From Patescibacteria group bacterium (GTDB taxonomy: Bacteria > Patescibacteriota > Minisyncoccia > Minisyncoccales > UBA10102), in NCBI GenBank assembly GCA_018816925.1, contig JAHIUP010000036.1:1-15286 (forward strand): 15,286 bases of DNA. The letters run 5' to 3'. Below the pieces are notes generated by a model. That model was not told the origin of the DNA. It saw nothing but the letters and a program-made list of their open reading frames with translations, and searched no databases. Numbering within the stretch: the first letter of the stretch is position 1; the number at the start of each line of letters is the position of its first letter. Of the stretch, positions 1-6,934 are shown piece after piece. A program made the translations under genes and the position numbers.

Positions 1-520
1 CCACCTTCAGGGCTTCCGTTATCCTTTCCTCGAGAGGAAGGAAGGACGAAACCTTGGAAAGCGCTTCCTGCGCCTCCCTTTTTGTAAAACCAAGCGCCAC
101 CAGCCCATCAAGCGCCTCATCTCTTCCCGCCTTGGAGACAGGGTCTATCTTCCCCTCTAATTCAAGGCGTATCTTCTGAAGCTTCTTGGTTCCAATGCCC
201 CTGGTCTTCCCTTCTTGGAGCGCCTTCTTGAGTTCTTCCATGCTCCCATGGGAAGCAAGAGAAAGGGCCGCCTTGGGTCCCACTCCGGATATGGCGTCCA
301 GCGTATCAAAAAGGGCGAGGGCCTCAAAGCTCGGGAGACCAAACAACGCAACGGTATCCCCTCTAATACGCATGGCGCAAAAAACCTCTGCCTCCTCCTG
401 CTCTCGAAGAACTTGGAGTACCTGATCTCCCACCCACACCTTATACCCCACTCCATTTGTTATGAGCACCGCAAACCCTTCTCCTTTTTGTAGGACCCTT
501 CCCTTAAGGTAGGCAATCAT
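1..520 (-). CDS. ruvA: Holliday junction branch migration protein RuvA (C-terminus cut by window edge)
   Basis: RuvA binds four-way DNA junctions and loads the RuvB motor during recombinational repair. Reading the minus strand from the ATG at 520 gives 173 codons with no stop before the edge. It begins MIAYLKGRV, the usual RuvA start, followed by the OB-fold domain. Helix-hairpin-helix 1 is seen around residues 73-90 (DAISGVGPKAALSLAS) and helix-hairpin-helix 2 around 108-125 (GIGTKKLQKIRLELEGK). The C-terminal RuvB-binding domain follows (DEALDGLVALGFTKREA). Family members are about 190-205 residues, so roughly 20-30 are missing. The gene is divergent from uvrB and shares its promoter region. 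It is not next to ruvC or ruvB, which lie at the other end of the window. The start is supported by a TTGAGA/TACACT promoter whose predicted transcript begins 1-3 nt before this ATG. Confidence 0.95.
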   Translation of the reverse strand, partial: MIAYLKGRVLQKGEGFAVLITNGVGYKVWVGDQVLQVLREQEEAEVFCAMRIRGDTVALFGLPSFEALALFDTLDAISGVGPKAALSLASHGSMEELKKALQEGKTRGIGTKKLQKIRLELEGKIDPVSKAGRDEALDGLVALGFTKREAQEALSKVSSFLPLEERITEALKV

Positions 521-528
521 ATAGGTGT

Positions 529-557
529 AGTGTACCGGAAAAAGACAAACTTCTCAA
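529..557 (-). promoter_or_regulatory. ruvA promoter, predicted leaderless
   Basis: On the minus strand, -35 TTGAGA (557-552) and -10 TACACT (534-529) are separated by 17 nt. The predicted transcript start near 522 lies about 2 nt before the ruvA ATG at 520, so there is no room for a Shine-Dalgarno sequence. The elements interleave with the uvrB promoter on the other strand. Confidence 0.6.
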
Positions 558-570
558 TGTGTGGTATAAT
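542..570 (+). promoter_or_regulatory. uvrB promoter with extended -10, predicted leaderless
   Basis: -35 AAGACA (542-547), a 17 nt spacer, and a consensus -10 TATAAT (565-570) preceded by the extended-10 TG (562-563). The expected start of transcription is about 577, 3 nt before the ATG at 580. Because the -10 lies inside the reading frame that could start at the GTG at 559, that longer start is unlikely. Confidence 0.65.
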
Positions 571-579
571 GATATGTTT

Positions 580-2589
580 ATGAAATTCCGGCTTGTTTCC
601 GAATTCTCCCCCACGGGCGACCAGCCCCAGGCAATAGAAAAGCTCGCAAAAGGAGTGCGGGCCGGTGTCCCCCATCAGGTGCTCTTGGGCGTGACGGGCT
701 CTGGAAAAACCGCCACCATGGCTTGGGTTATGGAACGGGCGCAGAAGCCAGTGCTCGTGCTGGAGCCGAATAAAACATTGGCGGCTCAAGTGTACCAGGA
801 GCTTAAAGAGTTCTTCCCTGACAACGAAGTACACTACTTTGTTTCCTACTACGACTACTACCAGCCAGAGGCGTACATCCCGCAGAGCGACACCTACATT
901 GAAAAGGATGCGAAGGTGAACGAGATTCTGGATCGCATGCGCCACGAGGCAGTACAAGAAGTGCTCCAGAGGAAAGATGTCATCGTGGTGGCCTCTGTTT
1001 CCTGTATTTACAACATTGGCTCGCCCGAGGAGTACCAAAAGGTTTCCCTGGAGCTCCGGCAGGGCCAGCTACTTACGAGGAGGGCCCTGCTAAGCCACCT
1101 CGCCTCCCTGCAATACGAGCGCAACGACATAGAATTCCTCCCTGGAACCTTCAGGGTACGGGGCGATGTCGTGGAAGTGCACGCGGTCACAGGGAAAGAA
1201 CTTATAAGGATAGAGTTCTCCGGTGACAAGATCGAAATGCTTGAAATAACTGCGGTTCGCGAGGGAAGAAGCGACATCGCCTCGCTCAGCGACGCCATAC
1301 CCACGGCCTACCCGACGCTTCGCTCTGGCGATGTCGCTTCCCCAACCTCATATCGGCTCTTCCCCGCAAAGTTCTGGGTAACCCCAGAAGACAAGCTAAA
1401 GATTGCGCTTCGGAACATCCGCTCCGAGCTCACGGAACGCCTCAAGGAATTCCGCTTACAAGGGAAGAACCTGGAGGCGGAACGGCTGGAACAGAGAACG
1501 AACTACGACCTCGAAATGATAGAGGAGTCCGGGTACTGCCACGGCATCGAGAACTACTCACGACACATGGAATTCCGCAGGCCCGGGGAGGCGCCATTTA
1601 CGCTCTTGGATTACTTCGGAGATTCCTTTCTTGTATTTGTGGACGAAAGCCATCTTGCATATTCCCAACTGCGCGCCATGTCGGTGCAAGACCGCATGAG
1701 AAAAGAGGCCCTCGTGGAACACGGCTTCCGCCTTCCTTCGGCGGCGGACAACAGACCCCTGAACTTTGAGGAATTCCTGGAACGCGCTCCCTACCTTATC
1801 TCTGTGTCCGCAACCCCCGGGAACTGGGAGCTCCAGCAAGCAGGGCGCGACCGTATCGCCGAACAGCTGCTTCGACCCACCGGACTTCCGGAACCCGCAA
1901 TCGAGATTCGTCCCACAAGCAAACAAATGGAAAATGTGCTTGGAGAGATAAGGCGCCTCAAGGAACAAAATCAGAGGGCCCTGGTGATCACCCTGACCAA
2001 GCGGTTGGCAGAAGACATTGCCTCCTATCTTCAAGAACGCGGCGTCGAAACCCAGTGGCTCCACTCGGAGATAAAAACACTAGAACGTCCCCTCATCTTG
2101 GAGAAACTCAGGAGGGGAAAATTCGACGTACTCGTAGGCGTCAATCTTCTCCGGGAGGGCCTGGACCTGCCCGAGGTAGCGCTCGTAGCTATTCTGGACG
2201 CGGACAAGGAAGGGTTCCTGCGCAATAAGACCACGCTTATTCAGACCATGGGAAGAGCGGCTCGACATCCCGCAGGAAGGGCTATACTCTACGCAGACAA
2301 GGAAACAGAGTCCATGCGGGAAGCAATTCACGAGGTGGAAAGGAGAAGGGCTATCCAACTTGCCCACAACAAGAAACACGGCATTACTCCCGCGCCCATT
2401 ATCAAGGCCATACGACCCTGGCAACTCGGAGACACCAAGAAGAAGGCGGTGGAGGCGGAATTCGCTTCCGCCCAAGACCCCGCGCTCCTCGAGAAAGAGA
2501 TGAAAAAGGCGGCGGCGGGTTTGGACTTTGAGAGGGCAGCCGAGCTCCGGGACTTGCTAGAACAAGCGAAAGATGATACAAAGAGATAG
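580..2589 (+). CDS. uvrB: Excinuclease ABC subunit UvrB
   Basis: UvrB is the damage-verifying DEXH ATPase of nucleotide excision repair. It is loaded by UvrA and then recruits UvrC. At 669 residues from the ATG at 580 the length is typical. Visible parts, in order: the N-terminal family signature FSPTGDQPQAI; Walker A GVTGSGKT (37-44); the beta-hairpin region with YYDYYQPEAYIP and DTYIEKD; the DESH box near 355; the helicase C-terminal motifs (EGLDLPEVALVAILDAD, QTMGRAARH); and the C-terminal UVR motif (LEKEMKKAAAGLDFERAAELR), which contacts UvrC. Upstream in-frame starts exist at 559 (GTG) and 574 (ATG). The ATG at 580 was chosen because it matches the conserved N-terminus and the -10 box occupies 565-570. 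The gene ends 171 nt before rpsT. Confidence 0.97.
   Translation: MKFRLVSEFSPTGDQPQAIEKLAKGVRAGVPHQVLLGVTGSGKTATMAWVMERAQKPVLVLEPNKTLAAQVYQELKEFFPDNEVHYFVSYYDYYQPEAYIPQSDTYIEKDAKVNEILDRMRHEAVQEVLQRKDVIVVASVSCIYNIGSPEEYQKVSLELRQGQLLTRRALLSHLASLQYERNDIEFLPGTFRVRGDVVEVHAVTGKELIRIEFSGDKIEMLEITAVREGRSDIASLSDAIPTAYPTLRSGDVASPTSYRLFPAKFWVTPEDKLKIALRNIRSELTERLKEFRLQGKNLEAERLEQRTNYDLEMIEESGYCHGIENYSRHMEFRRPGEAPFTLLDYFGDSFLVFVDESHLAYSQLRAMSVQDRMRKEALVEHGFRLPSAADNRPLNFEEFLERAPYLISVSATPGNWELQQAGRDRIAEQLLRPTGLPEPAIEIRPTSKQMENVLGEIRRLKEQNQRALVITLTKRLAEDIASYLQERGVETQWLHSEIKTLERPLILEKLRRGKFDVLVGVNLLREGLDLPEVALVAILDADKEGFLRNKTTLIQTMGRAARHPAGRAILYADKETESMREAIHEVERRRAIQLAHNKKHGITPAPIIKAIRPWQLGDTKKKAVEAEFASAQDPALLEKEMKKAAAGLDFERAAELRDLLEQAKDDTKR
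2554..2582 (+). promoter_or_regulatory. Candidate rpsT leader promoter inside the uvrB 3' end
   Basis: TTGCTA (2554-2559), a 17 nt spacer, and TACAAA (2577-2582) preceded by an extended-10 TG (2574-2575). The predicted start of transcription is about 2589, just upstream of the folded leader at 2593-2725. Neither hexamer is consensus, so this is a moderate call. Confidence 0.4.
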
Positions 2590-2592
2590 CTC

Positions 2593-2725
2593 GGCAACGA
2601 AATTCCAAACAACCGACTCGTCCCCGCGCCAGCGCGCGGGGCGGTCTGCCCGCTCGGCGATTTATCCTCGCAAGCTCGGAACCGTGCTAAATCGCCTGCG
2701 CGAGCTTGTTTGGTAATTTATTGCC
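2593..2725 (+). promoter_or_regulatory. Structured RNA leader upstream of rpsT (three-way-junction fold)
   Basis: This intergenic stretch folds on itself. The arms 2593-2612 and 2706-2725 form an imperfect outer stem, including an uninterrupted CCAAACAA/TTGTTTGG. Inside are two perfect hairpins: 2622-2641 (8 bp stem, CAGC loop) and 2656-2696 (9 bp stem GGCGATTTA/TAAATCGCC with a 23 nt loop). No U-run follows, so it is not a simple terminator. It lies directly before rpsT. S20 is known in E. coli to control its own translation through its leader, so a regulatory leader is a reasonable inference. A small palindromic mobile element is the main alternative. The strand is assigned from context, because the pairing itself does not distinguish strands. 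Confidence 0.5.
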
Positions 2726-2760
2726 TCGCTCTCTACGAGTTGCAAGCCCTAAACTAAACT

Positions 2761-3027
2761 ATGCCAATTATCAAATCCGCAAAAAAACGCCTCCGGCAAT
2801 CCAAAAAGCGCAGGGCAAGGAATATGGCGCGCAAGACCGCCATGAAAAAGACCCTCAAACAGACGAGGGCATTTCTTCTTGAGGGCAAAACAGAGGAAGT
2901 GAAAGCCCTGCTCCCTCAAGCATCTAAGGTTCTTGATAAGGCAGCAAAAGCAGGGGTGATTAAGAAACAAACGGCATCTCGCGTGAAGTCCCGCCTCATG
3001 GGCGCCCTCCGGAGAGCAGGAAAATAA
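2761..3027 (+). CDS. rpsT: 30S ribosomal protein S20
   Basis: S20 is a small, all-helical primary binding protein of 16S rRNA in the 30S subunit. The 88-residue product begins MPIIKSAKKRLRQSKKRRARN, the standard S20 opening. It stays strongly basic and helical, with the family C-terminal pattern KAGVIKKQTASRVKSRLMGAL. Length is normal. No Shine-Dalgarno sequence lies ahead of the ATG. A folded leader sits immediately upstream. The last 32 nt overlap the 3' end of holA on the opposite strand, so the two genes converge with no space for a terminator between them. Confidence 0.96.
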   Translation: MPIIKSAKKRLRQSKKRRARNMARKTAMKKTLKQTRAFLLEGKTEEVKALLPQASKVLDKAAKAGVIKKQTASRVKSRLMGALRRAGK

Positions 3028-3949
3028 AGCGTTCAAAAGACCGGAATCCTTCCGTTGCCCCGATTTTCATCGCTCTCTCCAGCTCAAGCAGGTGACGATA
3101 GTGCTCTTTAAGACGCACGAGAGTTAGAGAACTCAAGGCGGGAGACAGTTTGCGGAGAACAAAAGGGTGGACGCCGCTTTTCTGCGCAATACTTGCTGGC
3201 GTGAGTCCGCGCATCTCTAATTCTTTAAGCACCAGCAAATTTCGGAATTGCGAGAGGAGCATGGAGAGAAATACGAGAGGCACGGTACCGGCAAGTTCCA
3301 GAGATTTCAGAAGCCGCAGGGCTTCTTTTGTTTTCTTCGCCGCAATGGCGTCGAGCACATCAAAGGCACGGGCCTCCGAGGAAGGAGAGATAAGCTTGCG
3401 CACGTGGTCTTCTTCAATAATCCTAGAGGGCAAGACAAAGGAAGAGAGCTTGCATATCTCTTGCTCCGCTCTCCACAGGTCGCTTCCCAGCTCCTCGCGG
3501 AGCAGGACAGAGGCCTTCGGGGAAAGGGAGGCGCCCCGTGCCGCAGCTATGCGCTGAAGTTCTCGTTCCAGCTTTTTCCCCTCCAGAAGGGGAAAATCCT
3601 CATGAAGCTTTGCGTACGAGGCAAGGAACTGGAAGGCCGGACTTGTTTGGCTTACCTCCTCTTCCCACACCACGACAATTGGGTCGTCTGCCTGGAGGAC
3701 CGCGATCCTTGCCTTAAGAAAAGGGAGTAGTCCCGTATGAGAAAGAACGTTGCGAAGAACAAAAAAGCGCCTGTCTTGGAATAGGGATGGGGCCGCCAGT
3801 TCCTCCTGGAGTTCCCCCAGATTCGCCTCTTTGCCTTCCCACCACTTCTCATGTGGGGCGCGAGGGGCGATTTCCAAGTAGCGCGAGCGCAGCTGCCCGA
3901 GACGTTTTCGGGAACGCCAGGTATCTGCGCCCCACAGAAAGATAAGCAT
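2996..3949 (-). CDS. holA: DNA polymerase III delta subunit (clamp-loader subunit)
   Basis: The delta subunit opens the beta sliding clamp within the clamp loader. The 317-residue length fits the family. The N-terminus MLIFLWGADTWRSRKRL matches the delta opening (FLYG-D-F-like). Delta normally lacks a P-loop, and none is seen here. Other family features are DDPIVVVWEE in the AAA+-like core, the GASLSPKA/LLREELGSDLWRAEQEICKL helical region, and the C-terminal collar (SLELAGTVPLVFLSMLLSQFRNLLVLKEL). The start ATG overlaps the stop of the preceding receiver gene (TAATG), indicating translational coupling. It is the last gene of the long minus-strand operon, and its end overlaps rpsT by 32 nt. 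Confidence 0.9.
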   Translation of the reverse strand: MLIFLWGADTWRSRKRLGQLRSRYLEIAPRAPHEKWWEGKEANLGELQEELAAPSLFQDRRFFVLRNVLSHTGLLPFLKARIAVLQADDPIVVVWEEEVSQTSPAFQFLASYAKLHEDFPLLEGKKLERELQRIAAARGASLSPKASVLLREELGSDLWRAEQEICKLSSFVLPSRIIEEDHVRKLISPSSEARAFDVLDAIAAKKTKEALRLLKSLELAGTVPLVFLSMLLSQFRNLLVLKELEMRGLTPASIAQKSGVHPFVLRKLSPALSSLTLVRLKEHYRHLLELERAMKIGATEGFRSFERFIFLLSGGRP

Positions 3950-4314
3950 TACTTCAGAACCGTGTTGATCTTCTCAATAATCTCCCCCGGCGTGAAGTGC
4001 GCCTTAATGATATAGTCGGCGGCCCCAAGCTGGAGGCCCTTCTCCACGTCCTCTTGCTGGCCGAGGTTCGAGAGAATGAGCACGGGCACGTTCGCGGTCG
4101 TGGGCTCCGCTTTTATCTGACGGAGAACCTCAAAGCCATCAATACCGGGCAGTATGATATCAAGGAGCACGAGCTGGGGGACCTCTTCCTTGATCTTTCT
4201 CACTCCCTCCTCTCCATCCACCGCTTCCACAATCTCGTGGCCTTCGCTGGCGAGTTTTTGGACGATGAGCTCCCGAAGAAACTTGTCGTCTTCTACAATA
4301 AGTATTTTTGCCAT
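3949..4314 (-). CDS. Stand-alone response regulator receiver protein (second of pair)
   Basis: A single CheY-like REC domain of 121 residues with no output domain. The acidic pair is E8/D9 (ILIVEDD), the phospho-acceptor D52 (LVLLDIILP), the switch hydroxyl S82 (LILSN) and the invariant lysine K104 (YIIKAHF). All catalytic positions are present. It lies 14 nt after the other receiver gene and overlaps holA at TAATG. The likely phosphate donor is the histidine kinase two genes upstream. With no DNA-binding domain, it must act by protein contact or as a phosphate sink or shuttle. Its partner is not visible here. Confidence 0.9.
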   Translation of the reverse strand: MAKILIVEDDKFLRELIVQKLASEGHEIVEAVDGEEGVRKIKEEVPQLVLLDIILPGIDGFEVLRQIKAEPTTANVPVLILSNLGQQEDVEKGLQLGAADYIIKAHFTPGEIIEKINTVLK

Positions 4315-4328
4315 ATGGGGAAAAGGTC

Positions 4329-4694
4329 CTATCCTATGTAGCTGCGCACCTTTTCGAGTACCTCTCCTGGGTCAAAGTTTGTCTTCACGAGCCAGTCCTT
4401 CGCGCCCAGCTTTCTTACTGCCTCAATCTCTACGGGCTGGCCGGAATTGGAAATGATAATCACGGGGGTATCCCTCAAGTCCGCGTCATCACGCATTTCC
4501 TGCAAAACCTCGAGGCCGTTCATACGAGGGAGCATCATGTCGAGGAGCACGATGTCGGGGTTCTGCATCTTTGCCTTCACGATACCCTCCTCCCCGTCTC
4601 CTGCCACGGTAACGTCATACCCCCCTTCCGACAGTTTCTTGGCGAGAAGCGCGGATATCAGTTCTTCGTCTTCTATCAATAAGACACGCTTCAT
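4329..4694 (-). CDS. Stand-alone response regulator receiver protein (first of pair)
   Basis: A single 121-residue REC domain. Acidic residues are E8/D9 (VLLIEDEE), the phospho-acceptor D52 (IVLLDMMLP), S82 (IIISNS) and K104 (WLVKTNF). It is the same length as the neighbouring receiver and similar to it throughout, with the same closing pattern (FDPGEVLEK versus FTPGEIIEK), which suggests a tandem duplication followed by divergence. It starts 9 nt after the histidine kinase stop, the normal cognate-pair arrangement. There is no output domain. Confidence 0.9.
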   Translation of the reverse strand: MKRVLLIEDEELISALLAKKLSEGGYDVTVAGDGEEGIVKAKMQNPDIVLLDMMLPRMNGLEVLQEMRDDADLRDTPVIIISNSGQPVEIEAVRKLGAKDWLVKTNFDPGEVLEKVRSYIG

Positions 4695-4703
4695 ATAGCC
4701 ATT

Positions 4704-6314
4704 CTAGAACGTCTTAAGGAATTCTTCAATCTCTTTCTTCACAGGGAGCACCACATGGAAAGTCGCGCCTTGTCCTTCCTGCGACTCAAACCATATCGTG
4801 CCTCCGTGCGCCTCCACGATGTTCTTGGCGAGGTACAGACCGAGGCCGGACCCTTCCGTATCCACCTTTTTTGCATTCGTGGCCCGAAAGAACTTCTCGA
4901 ACACCCGACGCTGCTGTCCCTGGGGGATACCCATACCGGTATCCTGCACCACTACTTCCACTTCCTCGTCCCCGCCCCGAAGGTACAAAGAAACGGTAAT
5001 GGTGCCCCCCTTGAATGTATAGCTCAGGGCGTTCTCAAGAAGGTTCTGAAATACGAGGCGTATCTTCTCCGCATCCATGAGGATGCGAATGGGTCCCTTG
5101 GAAGGAAGCTCCAGCTTAAGCTTCGCCTCTCTTCTTTTCGCCTCCCCCTGATGCGATTCTACCACGTTTTTCAGAAGGGCATCAATCTGCCCGAACTCGG
5201 GCTTGTACAAATACTTCCCCTCCTCAAGCCGCGTAACATCCAGCAAGTCATTGATTAGAAGTATCATGCGCTCGTTGGATCGGTAGGTCTTCCTCAAGTA
5301 ATCCCGCTGCTGCTCTGTCAAATTCTTGCCCCCTCCCTCGTCCAACAGCATGCTGATAGTCCACTTAATAGCGGAGAGCGGCGTGCGGAGCTGATGGGCC
5401 GCAAGCGACACAAATTCCGTTTTGATGCGTTCCACCTCTTTCTCGCGCGTGATGTCGTGAAGGGCGAGTATCGCTCCCCGAAACTCCTCGCCGAATTGGA
5501 GAGGCAGGGCAGAAACCACGACTACCTTCCCTCCTGCCATCTCGAGCTCTTTATGGGAAACCCCCCCCTCACTCGCCTCGTAGAGTTCCACGAGCGGCAG
5601 GATAGTAGAAAAGAGCTTGAGTTGATCTAGGGATTTGCCGAGAATGTCGCGGGCCTTCACATCAAACATGCGCTCGGCCGCTTGGTTTACAAGTTCCGCG
5701 TGCTGGCTGGCGTCGAGTACAAGGAGCCCATCCGGGAAATTCGTAATGATAGCGCGGGTACGGTTGCGATCTCCCTCCGCTCTCTTCCGCGCCTCTTCCG
5801 TATCCTCGAGCATATTGAGAAGAGCGCTCCTCATATCCTCTAACTGTTTGGTGCGCTCCTGCACTTTCTCCTCCAGCTGCCCGGAGAACTCTTTCTCCCG
5901 CGTAATGTCTACCAGGGCAAGGAAGTACCCGATAACCTCGCCTGCGGAATCCCTCCGGAGCTGGGCGTACAGGCGTATGGGAATGCGCGATGCCTCCTTG
6001 GTGGTAAGTATAATTTCCCGCTCAAAGTGGTCGCGTTTGAGGAGTTCCTCTTCGAGCGCGCTTCCCTCCTTCGCTCCCTTCCAAAGTTGGAACGCATACG
6101 TGCCTATAATCTCGTTGTTCGTGTAGCCGGTGAACTCCAGGAATGCTTCGTTGACCTCGAGGATACGGTGCACGGGGTTCACATAACAAATGGGGAGAGG
6201 GAAAAACCTCCAGAGGTCCTGAATATATTCTTCAAGCACGAACACGTCCTCCTGAAAAGTCCCTTTTGGGTCTTCGGGAAGACGCTTGGAGATGCGGGGA
6301 TCGGTATTCCTCAT
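4704..6314 (-). CDS. Soluble PAS-PAS sensor histidine kinase
   Basis: This 536-residue protein has no membrane segment, so it should be cytoplasmic. PAS domain 1 spans about 30-140 (ICYVNPVHRILEVNEAFLEFTGYTNNEIIG) and ends with the DITRE linker. A coiled coil follows at about 141-185 (LEEKVQERTKQLEDMRSAL). PAS 2 spans about 186-292, also ending in DITRE. The dimerisation/phospho-acceptor helix has H307 (FVSLAAHQLRTPL). The ATPase domain carries the N box (QNLLENAL, N428), G1 (DTGMGIP, D458), F box (FEKFFRATN) and G2 (GSGLGLYLAKNIVEAHGG, 488-505). All catalytic boxes are intact. It sits 13 nt after the unrecognised sensor-like gene and 9 nt before receiver 1. The signal is unknown. PAS domains here show no residues that let me name a cofactor. 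Confidence 0.93.
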   Translation of the reverse strand: MRNTDPRISKRLPEDPKGTFQEDVFVLEEYIQDLWRFFPLPICYVNPVHRILEVNEAFLEFTGYTNNEIIGTYAFQLWKGAKEGSALEEELLKRDHFEREIILTTKEASRIPIRLYAQLRRDSAGEVIGYFLALVDITREKEFSGQLEEKVQERTKQLEDMRSALLNMLEDTEEARKRAEGDRNRTRAIITNFPDGLLVLDASQHAELVNQAAERMFDVKARDILGKSLDQLKLFSTILPLVELYEASEGGVSHKELEMAGGKVVVVSALPLQFGEEFRGAILALHDITREKEVERIKTEFVSLAAHQLRTPLSAIKWTISMLLDEGGGKNLTEQQRDYLRKTYRSNERMILLINDLLDVTRLEEGKYLYKPEFGQIDALLKNVVESHQGEAKRREAKLKLELPSKGPIRILMDAEKIRLVFQNLLENALSYTFKGGTITVSLYLRGGDEEVEVVVQDTGMGIPQGQQRRVFEKFFRATNAKKVDTEGSGLGLYLAKNIVEAHGGTIWFESQEGQGATFHVVLPVKKEIEEFLKTF

Positions 6315-6327
6315 CTCTTGGGAAGCA

Positions 6328-6924
6328 TTAATTCCATCTAACTACGAACTCGTGGGCGGATGATTTCTTGTGCGAGCAAGCTCGTTCTTCAACTCGCATA
6401 TTTGAATAGGTGGAGGCGAATTCCGCAATCCGCAAGAAGTAGCCCGCGTAGTACGGGCACAGCGCGTGGTGCAGGGTAAAATCCCGGAGCCGGAGCACGA
6501 AGTACTTTTCCTTCTCGTTGTAATCCGGGGCCTCAAGCTTTCCTATGGTGTAATGAGTAGGCCAATACTCCGGGCTCTTCTCGTAGGTCTTGCGCAAAGT
6601 AAGGAAGTAGCGCATGAGGAACTTCACCATAAAGGAATACTGTGGGGCCGCATGGCCCATATCGAATATGACCTCATCTCCCCACCCGAACACTTCCTTC
6701 GCGGCGAGTATTGAAAGGGCGCGAAGACCAATGGGATACCACTCCGTGTTCTTGCCTTCCAGATAAGGAATGGGGCAACCCCATTCCTTAAGTTTCTCCT
6801 GTACATTCCGCAGGCCCTCCTCTCCTTCCTTGGAACGTATGTACTCTGCGTCCGTCTTAAACACCACCCCACGCACCTTGCCAGGCAGTCGCATAATGTT
6901 GGCGAGTTCCTTTTGTATAATCAT
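6328..6924 (-). CDS. Uncharacterised soluble protein in a signalling operon, possible ligand-sensing domain
   Basis: I do not recognise this protein with certainty. From the ATG at 6924 it has 198 residues, with no signal peptide or membrane segment. The body is mixed alpha/beta (GVVFKTDAEYI near the start; GLRALSILAAKEVFGWGDEVIFDMG in the middle). The C-terminus has an E..C....SSAH.F.V.W arrangement that recalls the end of V4R-type small-molecule-binding domains. That comparison is from memory and weak. It sits between the HAMP/coiled-coil gene and the histidine kinase, so a role as a detached sensor or adaptor for the kinase is inferred from context. An upstream ATG at 6954 would overlap the preceding gene by 20 nt. 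The ATG at 6894 is also possible. Confidence 0.7.
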   Translation of the reverse strand: MIIQKELANIMRLPGKVRGVVFKTDAEYIRSKEGEEGLRNVQEKLKEWGCPIPYLEGKNTEWYPIGLRALSILAAKEVFGWGDEVIFDMGHAAPQYSFMVKFLMRYFLTLRKTYEKSPEYWPTHYTIGKLEAPDYNEKEKYFVLRLRDFTLHHALCPYYAGYFLRIAEFASTYSNMRVEERACSHKKSSAHEFVVRWN

Positions 6925-6934
6925 AACATTGGTG

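Noticed and set aside
559..579. Longer UvrB start at GTG 559
   Set aside because: The added residues do not match the family, and the consensus -10 box lies at 565-570, so the transcript would start downstream of this codon.
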